Shown here one piece after another: positions 16,101 through 23,977 of a stretch of DNA of 64,000 nucleotides; positions within the stretch are counted from its first letter, which is position 1, and every line of letters starts with the position of its first letter. A program made the translations under genes and the position numbers. The DNA is from DASUPK01 sp963782345 (lineage in GTDB: Bacteria > Actinomycetota > Thermoleophilia > Solirubrobacterales > 70-9): positions 62,001-126,000 of the forward strand of contig CAWAJF010000004.1 in assembly GCA_963782345.1 (NCBI GenBank). Reading direction: 5' to 3'. The notes below the pieces were generated by a model, which was not told where the DNA came from, did not search any database, and saw only the letters and a list, made by a program, of their open reading frames with translations.

Positions 16101-17835
16101 TGTGCGGAAGGGGCGCCAGGTCGTGGTGTCCGCCCAGGACCACCGGGAAGTCGGTCTCCACGGTCAGGCTGTCCTCGGAGGGGTCGCCGAGTGGAGGCCG
16201 ACGACCGAAGACGGCGCGCGTCGAGAAGTGCTCGATCTCTCGCTCGCGGTCGATCGCGGGGTTGGTGACGACGGCGACCGTCTCCTTGAAGTAGTCGGCG
16301 AGGTTCTGACGCTCGGGTGAGAGGGCGGCCAGCGGCCCGTCGTAGCCGAGTGAGCCGATCGGCTCGGCGCCGTTGTCGGCCATCTGCTGGACGAGCTTGA
16401 CGTCGTCGCGCTGCCAGCCGAAGCCGGCGAGCACCCTGTCCTCCACCTTGACCGGCTCCTCGGGGCCGGCGTCGGTGTAACCCGGGATCTCGGGGCCCTC
16501 GAGGGGGCCGCCGGTCTGGAGCGCTCGGTCATACTCAGCGACCTGCTCGATCCCGGTCCTCTCCATCCAGCCGTCGCGCACCTTCCGCAGCATCTCGGCG
16601 TGCGGGTGCAGGGTCGAGCGCTTGCGCTCGCGGTCGATCAGCACCAGGAACTTCTCGCCGGGCGCCATCGGCTCGGGCTCCGAGATCATCTCGGCCACGG
16701 AGACGACGCCGGGCTCAGAGCTGAAGATGAAGTCCCGGTTGGTCTCGAGCTGCCAGAGGGGCCGCAGGCCCATCGCGTCGGCCGAGAACACGCACTCGTC
16801 CCGGTGGCGCGCGATCAGCGCGACCGGGCCCTGCGCAAAGGGCCCCATCGTCTGGCGCAGGTACAGGTAGAAGGAGTGGAGCTCTGAGGGCAGCCCGGCG
16901 ATCTCGTCGACGATCGGCGGCACGACCATCTCCATCGCCTCGGCGAGCGAGAGGCCGTGGCGGCGCACCAGCGTCTCGATCGTCCGGTTCAGGTCCTGGG
17001 AGTCGGAGTTGCCCTCGCCGATCGGCACGTCCAGCATCCGCGCCTCCTGGCGGAGCTGCTCGATCGTGTTGATCTCGCCGTTGTGACCGAGGACGCCGAA
17101 GGGCTGGACGCGAGTGAACGACGGCCAGGTGTTGGTCGAGTAGCGGTTATGTCCGAAGCAGCCGATCGTCTCGAAGCGCTCATCCGAGAGGTCGGGGTAG
17201 TAGCCGCCGAGCACCTTCGGGGCGCCCATCACCTTGTAGACGCAGGTCCGCCCCGAGAAGGAAGCGACGTGGACTCCGAGCTTCTCCTCGAGGGAGACCT
17301 TCAGGTTGAAGCAGGAGCGATCCGTGTCGGCCGCCTCGGGGACGAGGCCGGCGAACTGCCAGAACTGCGGCTCCTCCTCGCGGGCCGTCGGTCCGAGGGC
17401 GGCGGAGTCGACGGCGCCCACTCGCTCGGCGAGGATCCGGAAGCCGGCCTTGCCGAGGAGCTCGCGGGCGCCGTGGCGGACCTTCTCGAGGTCCTGTGAG
17501 CGCTCGACGAAGACGTGCGCAACGGCGAAGGCGTCGTCCAGCGCCAGCGACGGGTTGTGCCCGCCCTGGCGGACCTCCTCAGCCCAGATCTTGGTCGGGA
17601 TGTCGACCAGCAGGCCGCAGCCGTCTCCCTCGCCGTCGACGTTGCCGGCGCGGTGGAGCATCTTCTGCAGGGATTCGAGCGCGAGGGTCACGGGCTCGTG
17701 GCTCGGCGTCGCATCGCGACGGACCGACGCGTAGATCGCGCAGGCGTCCTTGTCCTCCACGCTCGGAGGCGAGACGAGGGGGCGATGGGCGCGCTCAGGC
17801 GAATAGCGCACACGCTCTGTGGACGAGCTCTTCAA
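13171..17835 (-). CDS. gltB: Glutamate synthase, large (alpha) subunit
   Basis: 1554 residues. It makes glutamate from glutamine and 2-oxoglutarate. Order: class II glutaminase domain with the N-terminal nucleophile Cys32 after a short propeptide (EDKDACAIYASV), central domain, FMN/synthase domain (FEGGTGAARQHALRHVG), the [3Fe-4S] ligands in CTICRGCQLDTCHVG, and the C-terminal beta-helix domain (NGSVGKSFAYGAQRGRLFV). I take the TTG at 17835 as start because GGAGG lies 5 nt upstream; a GTG 24 nt downstream is the alternative. No gltD small subunit is adjacent, so the electron donor (NADPH small subunit elsewhere, or ferredoxin) is undetermined. Confidence 0.95.
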   Translation of the reverse strand: MKSSSTERVRYSPERAHRPLVSPPSVEDKDACAIYASVRRDATPSHEPVTLALESLQKMLHRAGNVDGEGDGCGLLVDIPTKIWAEEVRQGGHNPSLALDDAFAVAHVFVERSQDLEKVRHGARELLGKAGFRILAERVGAVDSAALGPTAREEEPQFWQFAGLVPEAADTDRSCFNLKVSLEEKLGVHVASFSGRTCVYKVMGAPKVLGGYYPDLSDERFETIGCFGHNRYSTNTWPSFTRVQPFGVLGHNGEINTIEQLRQEARMLDVPIGEGNSDSQDLNRTIETLVRRHGLSLAEAMEMVVPPIVDEIAGLPSELHSFYLYLRQTMGPFAQGPVALIARHRDECVFSADAMGLRPLWQLETNRDFIFSSEPGVVSVAEMISEPEPMAPGEKFLVLIDRERKRSTLHPHAEMLRKVRDGWMERTGIEQVAEYDRALQTGGPLEGPEIPGYTDAGPEEPVKVEDRVLAGFGWQRDDVKLVQQMADNGAEPIGSLGYDGPLAALSPERQNLADYFKETVAVVTNPAIDREREIEHFSTRAVFGRRPPLGDPSEDSLTVETDFPVVLGGHHDLAPLPHSSYRRIAHEQGTYLLEDLWDVFGDRAKAIDIALLESETTQGAIERLRQEAVRAVAEGAELLVLTDRTVYDGERRYVDPHLATSAIDQALKRFQVGDGEVNLRRRCSIVLRSAAIRNVHDVMIALGLGANGICPYVMVEVICVDDYENDVNNLCAALRKGIEKVISTIGIHEVRGYARQFSSIGIKPELAEIFHTEAFAATDRGGTGFAQLDADTDARHQILTGDEDAKPAKTFRFYPKVYKAAIAVANGTASFEEYSQKVRELEAQSPISMRHIMGLKKESDREPVDPSLVDASVGHHDYPVVISSMSFGSQSEPAFRAYAEAAKAINILCINGEGGEIQDMYGRYRKWRGQQVASGRFGVSAEMLNSSYVAEIKIGQGAKPGEGGHLPGKKVSEKVAAARNASPGTDLISPSNNHDLYSIEDLAELIDELKTVNPDLRVSVKVPVVPNVGTIGLGIAKAGADIITLSGFEGGTGAARQHALRHVGLPSDIGTRAVHRALMEAGIRNRVEIWADGGYRHATDIVKLHCMGANRVAFGTLAMVSLGCTICRGCQLDTCHVGIATQIETVEQAQEHGLKKFTPPGADAAESCARFFEAMGEEVKAVVGSLGYDRAQDLIGRYDLLEQISHQDKIDLAPLITPLEEFLDLEPLDLPVEEEALVEARAEAGLVRAKPIRMEPKAASHEIAAVAERVFDGSCVSVEFPRRTDANDRVLGTELSGAIARARIYDGAPDGTENDELAELVFNGGSIAGQGFGAFNEWGVTCRVEGGAQDGVGKTMLGGTVSILKGKNADGRRVNGSVGKSFAYGAQRGRLFVQGSADSRFCIRLSGADVVLAGEPQAPVDDSKGCVVDRANAKGFAFEYMTSGRAVVLGDIGPWACAGMTGGRVYARISEELNLDRETIQGRLGEGAKVALEELDAEGQLDIEDLLGHYADELRATDQGDEAERVLGLARDAQRNFLMIIPQKVQADPSISTE

Positions 17836-17901
17836 TTTGACCTCCGGTTCCGCGCCTTCTTCGAGCGGGCGCGCGACGGGGTTGGACCGACGGAGCGCGG
17901 G

Positions 17902-17907
17902 ATTATA
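17902..17907 (-). promoter_or_regulatory. Probable -10 element upstream of gltB
   Basis: A perfect TATAAT on the minus strand, about 65 nt before the gltB TTG, stands out in a very GC-rich region. No good -35 box is seen 16-18 nt upstream, so activator-dependent transcription is possible. The rest of 17836-18122 holds no convincing gene. Confidence 0.45.
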
Positions 17908-18122
17908 GGCGCGCCGCCACCCGGGCCCGCGCCGGTCGTGACGGACGCCCCCAGCGGTTTCCCCGCAAATAGCGAGAGCGGCAGACCGGCGCTTCCGGCC
18001 TGCTGCAGCGCTACTTTCAGCACGGTGAGCGGTTCTACATAGTGTTTAGCGAATGCTCACAAAGCTGATACAACTAAGCAGAGCAGCACATGGGGACAGA
18101 TAGCTAGGGATCACGGAGAAGA

Positions 18123-18320
18123 ATGAAGACGCAGAACAACGGAGACACGGGACAGGAGGCGGTTGGGGAACCGTCGAGCCCCGGCTCGGAGACCGAGCGT
18201 TTCCGGGCCATCGCCGACGTCAGGCACAACGAGGCAGTGACCGGCGAGTCGGGGGTCCCCGCCAAGGAACGGGACCACGAGCTGCGCCGGCAGATGCGCT
18301 CGCTCGAAGAGTTCTCCTGA
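18123..18320 (+). CDS. Small hydrophilic protein, unknown
   Basis: 65 residues, highly charged with no membrane span (MKTQNNGDTGQEAVGEPSSP... ending RRQMRSLEEFS). A good ribosome site (GGAGA) lies 5 nt upstream of the ATG. The C-terminal half could form a charged helix. No recognised family; it may be an intrinsically disordered small protein. Confidence 0.5.
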   Translation: MKTQNNGDTGQEAVGEPSSPGSETERFRAIADVRHNEAVTGESGVPAKERDHELRRQMRSLEEFS

Positions 18321-18371
18321 GCCCGGCTGAATCGGATTTTCCGATATCGACGCGGATAGGCTCCGCACCTG

Positions 18372-18857
18372 ATGCTTCTCGCGGTAGTCGGCAGCGACGC
18401 CTACAAGTGGTTCCTCGCCCTACACGTCCTCCTTGCGGTGGTGTGGGTCGGGAGCGACGTCGCGATTCAGGTCTTCGTCATCCGGGCCCGGCGGGCGGGG
18501 CCCGACCGGGTGGCCTACTTCGCGAGCGAGATCGAGTGGTACGGGACCCGAGTGCTGGTCCCCGCCTCTCTGCTCCTCGTGGTCCTCGGCTTCCTCCTGC
18601 TCCACGAGTCGAGCGGCGCGTATGACCTCGGCCAGGGATGGGTGAGCTTCGGATTCGCCGTCTGGCTGCTCTCCTTCATCGCGGGTTCCGCCTATCTCGG
18701 GCCGGAGTCCGGCCGTCTCTCCAAGATGGTCGACGACCGCGGGCCTGAGAACGCCGAGTACCAGCGCCGACTGAACCGGATCTTCCTGGTCTCCCGCATC
18801 GAGCTGCTCCTGCTGATCCTCGTGGTGCTGGATATGGCGCTCAAGCCGGGCCTGTAG
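18372..18857 (+). CDS. DUF2269-like integral membrane protein
   Basis: 161 residues with four predicted spans (about residues 10-30, 57-76, 87-107 and 137-157). The opening KWFLALHVLLAVVWVGSDVA, with a His and Trp in the first helix, is characteristic of DUF2269 and related four-helix membrane proteins. Biochemical role unknown. It stands alone between the small hydrophilic gene and the Fur-family regulator. Confidence 0.75.
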   Translation: MLLAVVGSDAYKWFLALHVLLAVVWVGSDVAIQVFVIRARRAGPDRVAYFASEIEWYGTRVLVPASLLLVVLGFLLLHESSGAYDLGQGWVSFGFAVWLLSFIAGSAYLGPESGRLSKMVDDRGPENAEYQRRLNRIFLVSRIELLLLILVVLDMALKPGL

Positions 18858-18918
18858 CGAGGCCCCCCGCGGTTGGGCCGATCATCTCGAGGCGGGCGCT
18901 GCGGGACACAATCGCTTG

Positions 18919-18941
18919 CTATTGCGAAGTGATCGCAATAG
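18919..18941 (+). promoter_or_regulatory. Inverted repeat, candidate Fur/Nur-type operator
   Basis: CTATTGCG-aagtgat-CGCAATAG: 8-bp perfect arms with a 7-bp spacer, ending 12 nt before the GTG of the Fur-family gene. The TTGC...GCAA half-sites recall metal-responsive Fur-family boxes, including my recollection of the nickel (Nur) box of Streptomyces. Autoregulation of the regulator-permease operon is the simplest reading (inference). Confidence 0.6.
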
Positions 18942-18953
18942 GGTGCGATTCGC

Positions 18954-19412
18954 GTGACGCTCGCTCACTCAGCTCCACCGATCGAGGCTCGCGACCTGGG
19001 CGCGGCGATGGCGGCGGTGCGCAACGGGGGACTCCGGGTCACCGCCGCGCGGCGCCTGCTCATCGAGGCCCTCTGGGAGGCGGAAGAACCGCTCTCCGCG
19101 GAGGGCCTGCTCGAAAGGCTCGGCGAACGCTCCGATCTGGGCTCGGTCTATCGCAACCTGGAAGCGTTGGAGCGGCTCGGGCTCATCCGCCACGTGCACC
19201 TTGGCCACGGTCCCGGCCTCTACTCGCGGGCCGCGCTCGGCCCGAGGGAATATCTCCTCTGCGACTCCTGCGGCGCCCACCTCGCAGTCGATCCTTCCGA
19301 TCTGGATGAGGTGCGCGACGTCATCTACCGGCGCTTCTCGTACGAGGCGCGGTTCACCCACTTCCCGGTCGCCGGCCTCTGCCCCAAGTGCGCGAGGGAA
19401 CGGCAGCGATGA
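18954..19412 (+). CDS. Fur-family metalloregulator (Nur/Zur-like)
   Basis: 152 residues, GTG start. An N-terminal winged helix (GLRVTAARRLLIEALWEAEE ... GSVYRNLEALERLGLI) is followed by a dimerization/metal domain with two CxxC zinc motifs (CDSCGAH and CPKC). Its stop overlaps the ATG of a nickel/cobalt permease (ATGA), and a [NiFe]-hydrogenase operon is adjacent. I therefore favour a nickel-sensing (Nur-type) role over iron or zinc; this is inference from context. The inverted repeat just upstream suggests autoregulation. Confidence 0.85.
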   Translation: MTLAHSAPPIEARDLGAAMAAVRNGGLRVTAARRLLIEALWEAEEPLSAEGLLERLGERSDLGSVYRNLEALERLGLIRHVHLGHGPGLYSRAALGPREYLLCDSCGAHLAVDPSDLDEVRDVIYRRFSYEARFTHFPVAGLCPKCARERQR

Positions 19413-20146
19413 TCGACCTCCACCCCCTCTTCGGCCCGCTCGAATCCGCTGACCATTGGCTCACCGGGCTCTTCTCGGGGGCGCCGCTGCTCGTCGCGCT
19501 TGGGATCGCGCTCCTGCTCGGCCTGCGCCATGCATCCGACCCCGACCATCTCGTGGCCGTCACCTCGCTCGTCGCCTCTGAGGACGGGGACACGCGGGTC
19601 GCCGCCCGGCTCGGCGCCTGGTGGGGACTCGGCCACGCGACCACCCTGCTGCTGGTCGGCATCCCCCTGATCGCCTTCAAGTCCGAGTTGCCCCCCTGGC
19701 TCGAGTCCGGAGCCGAGAAGGCGATCGGGGCCGTGATCCTGCTGCTTGCGGCCCGGGTGTTGTGGAAATGGCTCCGGGGTGACTACCGGGCGGGTCGTCA
19801 CCGGCACGAGGATTCCGCCCACCGCCACCTGCAGCCCGGGCACCATCATCAGCACAAGGCCGTGCGCACGCCGACCCAGGCCTTCAGCATCGGCCTGCTC
19901 CACGGCCTCGCCGGCAGCGGCGCCGTGGCGGTACTTCTGCTCGCAGGGCTCCCGGGCAGACTGGAGGCGGCCGCGGCACTGGCCGTCTTCGCGCCGGCCA
20001 CCCTCGTCTCGATGGCGGCATTCACAGCCGCCTTCGCGTGGATCCTGACGCGGCCGGCGATCGAGCCCGTCTACCGAGGCATCCTCATCCCCCTCGTCGG
20101 AGCCTTCGGACTGATCTTCGGCCTCTGGTACGCCGGAGTAGCCTGA
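19409..20146 (+). CDS. Nickel/cobalt permease (NicO/UreH-like)
   Basis: 245 residues from ATG at 19409, coupled to the regulator stop. About six spans. The metal-transport signature RHASDPDHL in the first helix matches the HxxxxDH/RHAxDADH motif of NiCoT, NicO and UreH-type carriers. A His-rich cytoplasmic loop (RAGRHRHEDSAHRHLQPGHH, about residues 130-149) may bind metal, and a second helix motif is SIGLLHGLAGSGAVA. It is likely to import Ni for the adjacent hydrogenase. Cobalt import is possible too. Confidence 0.85.
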   Translation: MIDLHPLFGPLESADHWLTGLFSGAPLLVALGIALLLGLRHASDPDHLVAVTSLVASEDGDTRVAARLGAWWGLGHATTLLLVGIPLIAFKSELPPWLESGAEKAIGAVILLLAARVLWKWLRGDYRAGRHRHEDSAHRHLQPGHHHQHKAVRTPTQAFSIGLLHGLAGSGAVAVLLLAGLPGRLEAAAALAVFAPATLVSMAAFTAAFAWILTRPAIEPVYRGILIPLVGAFGLIFGLWYAGVA

Positions 20147-20150
20147 TCGC

Positions 20151-20498
20151 GTGCCGTCTCGGCTGATCTTCAGGTGCGAGTTCTGCGGTGAGCGAGCCGA
20201 GGGCATGACCGAGCGGGGGCTCGAGGCGACGCTGCAGGAGCTTCTCTTCGGCGAGTACCTCGACGTCCAGCCGGGCAACTGGCTCACCTGGAGCGGCAAC
20301 GGGATCTACGGCCGGGCTCGGTACGCCTGCGGCAATCATCGCGGTGAGCTGAAGGCCGAGCTACGCGAGGCCTACGGGACCCTCGGCTGGCACCCGTGGG
20401 CCATGGGCCCCCATTCTCCGTCGCATCGCCGTGGCCGCGTCGCGGCCCGGCGGCGCCTCGCGCCCGGCTGGTCCTCGCGCTGGAGCCCCCTGGCCTGA
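20151..20498 (+). CDS. Small Cys-containing protein, unknown
   Basis: 115 residues, GTG start 5 nt after the permease stop, so probably cotranscribed with it. The N-terminus has CEFCGE near residue 9 and a later Cys/His (YACGNHRGEL), which could make a zinc site. The middle part is Trp/Gly-rich (GNWLTWSGNGIYG) and the C-terminus is basic and low complexity. No family recognised. It ends 15 nt from the hypF stop on the other strand. Confidence 0.55.
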   Translation: MPSRLIFRCEFCGERAEGMTERGLEATLQELLFGEYLDVQPGNWLTWSGNGIYGRARYACGNHRGELKAELREAYGTLGWHPWAMGPHSPSHRRGRVAARRRLAPGWSSRWSPLA

Positions 20499-20513
20499 GC
20501 TCCCGGTCGGCGG

Positions 20514-22778
20514 CTAAGCGCTCGTTGCCGCCACCGCCGCCTGGCCGAAGGCGATCCCGCCGTCGTTCGGCGGCAGCAGCCTCGGCGTGAGGACGCGAAG
20601 GCCGGCCCTCTCCAGTGCCGCCGTCGTTCGCTCCAGGAGCAGGCGATTCTGGAAGACGCCGCCGGAGAGGACCACCCGGTCGATTCCCTCGGCCTCCGCG
20701 ATCTGCGCGCAGGCCCGCGCGGTGGCGCGGCCGACCCCGTTGTGGAATCGCGCCGCAACCACTGGGACGGGGACACCCGCCCCCAGGTCCGCCAGAATCG
20801 CCCGCATCGTCTCTCGCGCGTCGAGCGTCTGGTCGCCGGGCAGGGGGTACTCACCGGGCTCTGCTGGGTCGGCGACGCCTTCGAGCTCGACCGCCGCCTG
20901 GCCTTCGTAGTTCACCTCGGCCCTGATCCCGCAGAGCGCCGCCACGGCGTCGAACAGCCGCCCGGCACTGGAGGTGAGCGGAGAGGCGAGCCCGCTCGCG
21001 GCGAGGTCCCTCACCTTCTGCCATTCGTCGGCGGAGACGTGCGATGCGATCAGCGGCGGCAGCGCGGTTTCAGGCCCGAGAGCCTCGAGCAGCCACGAGC
21101 AGGCCATCCGCCAGGGCTGCTGGATGGCACGCTCCCCGCCGGGCATGCGCACGGGGTGCAGCTGTCCACGGCGCTCGAAGCCGGTCGCGTCGCCGACCAG
21201 CAGCTCCCCTCCCCACACGGTCCCGTCCGTCCCGTAGCCGGTGCCGTCAAAGATCGCACCAACCGCCGGGGCGGTCTCGCGATGCTCCGCGAGACAGGAG
21301 GCGAGGTGGGCGTGGTGATGCTGCACTCCCACTGTCTCGACCCCCTCCAACTCGAGCGCGTACTTGGTCGAGAGGTACTCCGGATGGAGATCGTGCGCCA
21401 CCACCTCCGGCCTGACCGCAAAGAGGCGCTCGAAGTGCCCGATCCCCTCGGTGAACGAGCGGAGTGTCTCGTAGTTCTTCAGATCGCCGATGTGGTGGCC
21501 GACCCAGGCCCGGCCGTTCCTGGCCAGACAGAAGGTGCTCTTCAGTTCGGCGCCGCACCCGAGCACCGGCCGGCGGACGTCGAGCGGCAGATCGCGAGGG
21601 ACGTAGCCGCGGCTTCGGCGCAGGAACTGCGGCCGTTCCGCGACCACGCGCACGACCGAGTCGTCGGTCCGCGTCTCGATCGGCCGGTCTCCCATCAGGA
21701 AGAGGTCGGCGATGCCCGAGAGCCGCTCCAGTGCCTCGGTGTCCCTGTAGGAGATCGGCTCGTCCGAGACGTTGGCGCTGGTCAGGACGAGCGGGGCACC
21801 CGCATCGCGGAGCAGGAGGTGATGGAGCGGTGAGTACGGCAGCATGACGCCGAGCTCGCGGGACGCCGGCGCAACCGATGGCGCGACCGGCGCATCCGGC
21901 CGGCGCGAAGCCAGCACGATCGGGCGCTCGCGCGAAGCGAGCAGCCTCCCGGCGGCATCGTCGAGCTCGACCAGCTCGAGCGCCATCTCGGCGCTGGGGA
22001 CCATCAGGGCGAAGGGCTTGTCCTCCCGGTGCTTCCGGGTGCGCAGCTCCGCCACCACGGCCTCATCATCCGCCCGGCAGGCGAGGTGGAAGCCTCCAAT
22101 ACCCTTGATCGCGACGATCCGGCCCTCGGCGAGGGCCAGAGCGGTCGCCTCGAGCGAGGCCTCGTTCCCATCAGCGACGGGTCGCCCCGCACGATCGGTG
22201 AGGCGGAGCGAGGGCCCGCAGTCGGGGCAGGCGTTGGGCTGCGCGTGGAAGCGGCGGTCGACCGGATCCTCATACTCCGCCCGGCATCGCGAGCACATCT
22301 CGAACGACGCCATCGTCGTCAGGGGGCGGTCGTAGGGCACGCCGCGGACGATCGTGAACCGCGGCCCGCAATTGGTGCAGTTCGTGAACGGATAGCGATG
22401 GCGCCGATTCCCCGGTTCCATCACCTCCGAAAGGCAGTCCTCGCAGGTCGCCACGTCCGGTGAGACCGCCGCATCGGCCTCCGCCCGATCCTCGCTCTCA
22501 GTGATCCGGAAGCCAGGCTCACCGGTCGGCTCGAGCCCCTCGTCGCTCACCCGCTCGACGACCGCCAGCGGGGGAGCATCGGAGCGCAGCCGCTCGAGCA
22601 GCTGCGCGAGAGCTCCCGGCTCCCCCTCGGCCTCGATCAGCACCCCCCGGGAGTCGTTCAGCACCGAGCCCGCCAGGTTGAGCTCGGCTGCCAGCCGATA
22701 GACGAAGGGGCGAAAACCGACGCCCTGCACGGTCCCCTCGACCCGCACCCTCACTCGCTGCCTCGCTCCGATGCTCAT
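20514..22778 (-). CDS. hypF: Carbamoyltransferase HypF (hydrogenase cyanide-ligand synthesis)
   Basis: 754 residues, the usual length. With HypE it makes the CN ligands of the active-site iron from carbamoyl phosphate. Domains in order: acylphosphatase (EGTVQGVGFRPFVYRLA, residues about 14-30), two zinc-finger pairs (CEDC/CTNC and CSRC/CPDC, about 110-190), YrdC-like domain (IKGIGGFHLACRADDEAV), and the Kae1-like carbamoyltransferase domain (HHAHLASC, later VVLSGGVFQNRLL). It is the last gene of the hydrogenase operon and overlaps the SIS gene by 4 nt. Confidence 0.96.
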   Translation of the reverse strand: MSIGARQRVRVRVEGTVQGVGFRPFVYRLAAELNLAGSVLNDSRGVLIEAEGEPGALAQLLERLRSDAPPLAVVERVSDEGLEPTGEPGFRITESEDRAEADAAVSPDVATCEDCLSEVMEPGNRRHRYPFTNCTNCGPRFTIVRGVPYDRPLTTMASFEMCSRCRAEYEDPVDRRFHAQPNACPDCGPSLRLTDRAGRPVADGNEASLEATALALAEGRIVAIKGIGGFHLACRADDEAVVAELRTRKHREDKPFALMVPSAEMALELVELDDAAGRLLASRERPIVLASRRPDAPVAPSVAPASRELGVMLPYSPLHHLLLRDAGAPLVLTSANVSDEPISYRDTEALERLSGIADLFLMGDRPIETRTDDSVVRVVAERPQFLRRSRGYVPRDLPLDVRRPVLGCGAELKSTFCLARNGRAWVGHHIGDLKNYETLRSFTEGIGHFERLFAVRPEVVAHDLHPEYLSTKYALELEGVETVGVQHHHAHLASCLAEHRETAPAVGAIFDGTGYGTDGTVWGGELLVGDATGFERRGQLHPVRMPGGERAIQQPWRMACSWLLEALGPETALPPLIASHVSADEWQKVRDLAASGLASPLTSSAGRLFDAVAALCGIRAEVNYEGQAAVELEGVADPAEPGEYPLPGDQTLDARETMRAILADLGAGVPVPVVAARFHNGVGRATARACAQIAEAEGIDRVVLSGGVFQNRLLLERTTAALERAGLRVLTPRLLPPNDGGIAFGQAAVAATSA

Positions 22779-23977
22779 GCGAGCTCGATCAGCTCGCGGA
22801 GCGCGTGGTATGCGCTCGCCTGGGCCTCCTGGATGCGCGGGATGTGCTGGGACGGGGTGACGATCACGCGGTCGGCAAGCCCCTCCGACGCGATCCGGCC
22901 CCCGTCGTAACCGACGAAGGCGAGGGTGACGAGCTCTCGGCGCCGCGCCTCGACGAGGGCCTCAATCAGGTTGACCGAGTTGCCGCTGGTCGAGATCGCG
23001 ATCGCCGCGTCGCCCTGACGGCCGTAGGCGATCACCTGGCGGAGAAAGATCGCCTCGGTGCCGATGTCGTTGGCGATCGCGGTGAGGATCGACGGATCCT
23101 CGGTCAGGTCGATCGCCGCGCGGGCGGGCCACCCCTGCGGCGCCGCACGGAGATCGGCCACCAGGTCCATCGAGTCGGTCGCCGAGCCGCCGTTCCCGAA
23201 GACCAGCGCCTTGCCGCCCGTGTCGAAGATCGCCCGCAGCGCACCGGCGGCCACCAGCAGCTCCTCGCGCGAGGCTGTGAGCGTCCGTTCCCTGAGCTCG
23301 CCGACCTCCTCCGCCTTCATCAGGACATTGGCGCGGACGTCCTCGAGCACCGCATCGAGCCCCGTCTCCCCCTCCGACAGGAACGGGTAGAGGAAGCTCG
23401 ACGCGCCGGTGTCGTGGACGGACCCGGCCTCCCGCCCCTCGAGCAGGCCGCGGTGCTCGAAGAAGACGTGGACCAGCTCCCAGAGCACGTGGTAGAGGGT
23501 CTCCGCCAGCTCCTGGCGGACGAACGGGTCGTCGCTGGGCGGCTCGAACTGCCACTCGGCCCCCGCGCTCGAGAAGGCGATGGTCTGGCATCCCGCTCCC
23601 CTCGCGATCCCCAGGGCCTCGATCGTCTCCGAGGAGTCCGGCTCGTCCGTTCCGAACGCGATCGCGATGTCATCCGGCTCGACGATCAGCTCGACCTGGG
23701 TGGTCAGCGGGCCGCCCTCGCGAGCGAGCCCGATCGCGGGCAGGGCACGTTTGCCGACGATCACCGGATGGACGAACTCGACGGCGACGTGCCGCACGTC
23801 CGAGCGGGCGGCCGGCGAGTGACCGAGCGCGATCAGGCGCCCGCCGCGGGCGAAGCGCTCGGCCATGCGGTGACAACAGCGAGCGATCTCGTCCGCCCGC
23901 GCCTCGAAGAAGGCACGGTTGGCCTCCGTCCTCTCGGCCAGCAGGGAATCCAGCCGCCCCGCCGCCGCGACCGTCAA
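22775..23977 (-). CDS. Double SIS-domain protein (GmhA-like) in the hydrogenase operon
   Basis: About 400 residues from TTG at 23977, which overlaps the hypB stop (TTGA); upstream ATGs at 24016 or 24058 are alternatives but intrude into hypB. It has two SIS-like halves. The first is degenerate (GGRLIALGHSPAARSDVRHV). The second is canonical, with FGNGGSATDSMDLVADL, AIANDIGTEAIFLRQVIAYG and AISTSGNSVNLIEAL, as in sedoheptulose-7-phosphate isomerase. The role in hydrogenase biology is unknown. A sugar-phosphate isomerase or regulatory sugar-phosphate-binding function is possible. Confidence 0.8.
   Translation of the reverse strand: MTVAAAGRLDSLLAERTEANRAFFEARADEIARCCHRMAERFARGGRLIALGHSPAARSDVRHVAVEFVHPVIVGKRALPAIGLAREGGPLTTQVELIVEPDDIAIAFGTDEPDSSETIEALGIARGAGCQTIAFSSAGAEWQFEPPSDDPFVRQELAETLYHVLWELVHVFFEHRGLLEGREAGSVHDTGASSFLYPFLSEGETGLDAVLEDVRANVLMKAEEVGELRERTLTASREELLVAAGALRAIFDTGGKALVFGNGGSATDSMDLVADLRAAPQGWPARAAIDLTEDPSILTAIANDIGTEAIFLRQVIAYGRQGDAAIAISTSGNSVNLIEALVEARRRELVTLAFVGYDGGRIASEGLADRVIVTPSQHIPRIQEAQASAYHALRELIELA

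Noticed and set aside
17832..18023. 63-codon minus-strand frame upstream of gltB (MLKVALQQAGSAGL...)
   Set aside because: No ribosome site, overlaps the gltB start region and the TATAAT element; more likely leader DNA.
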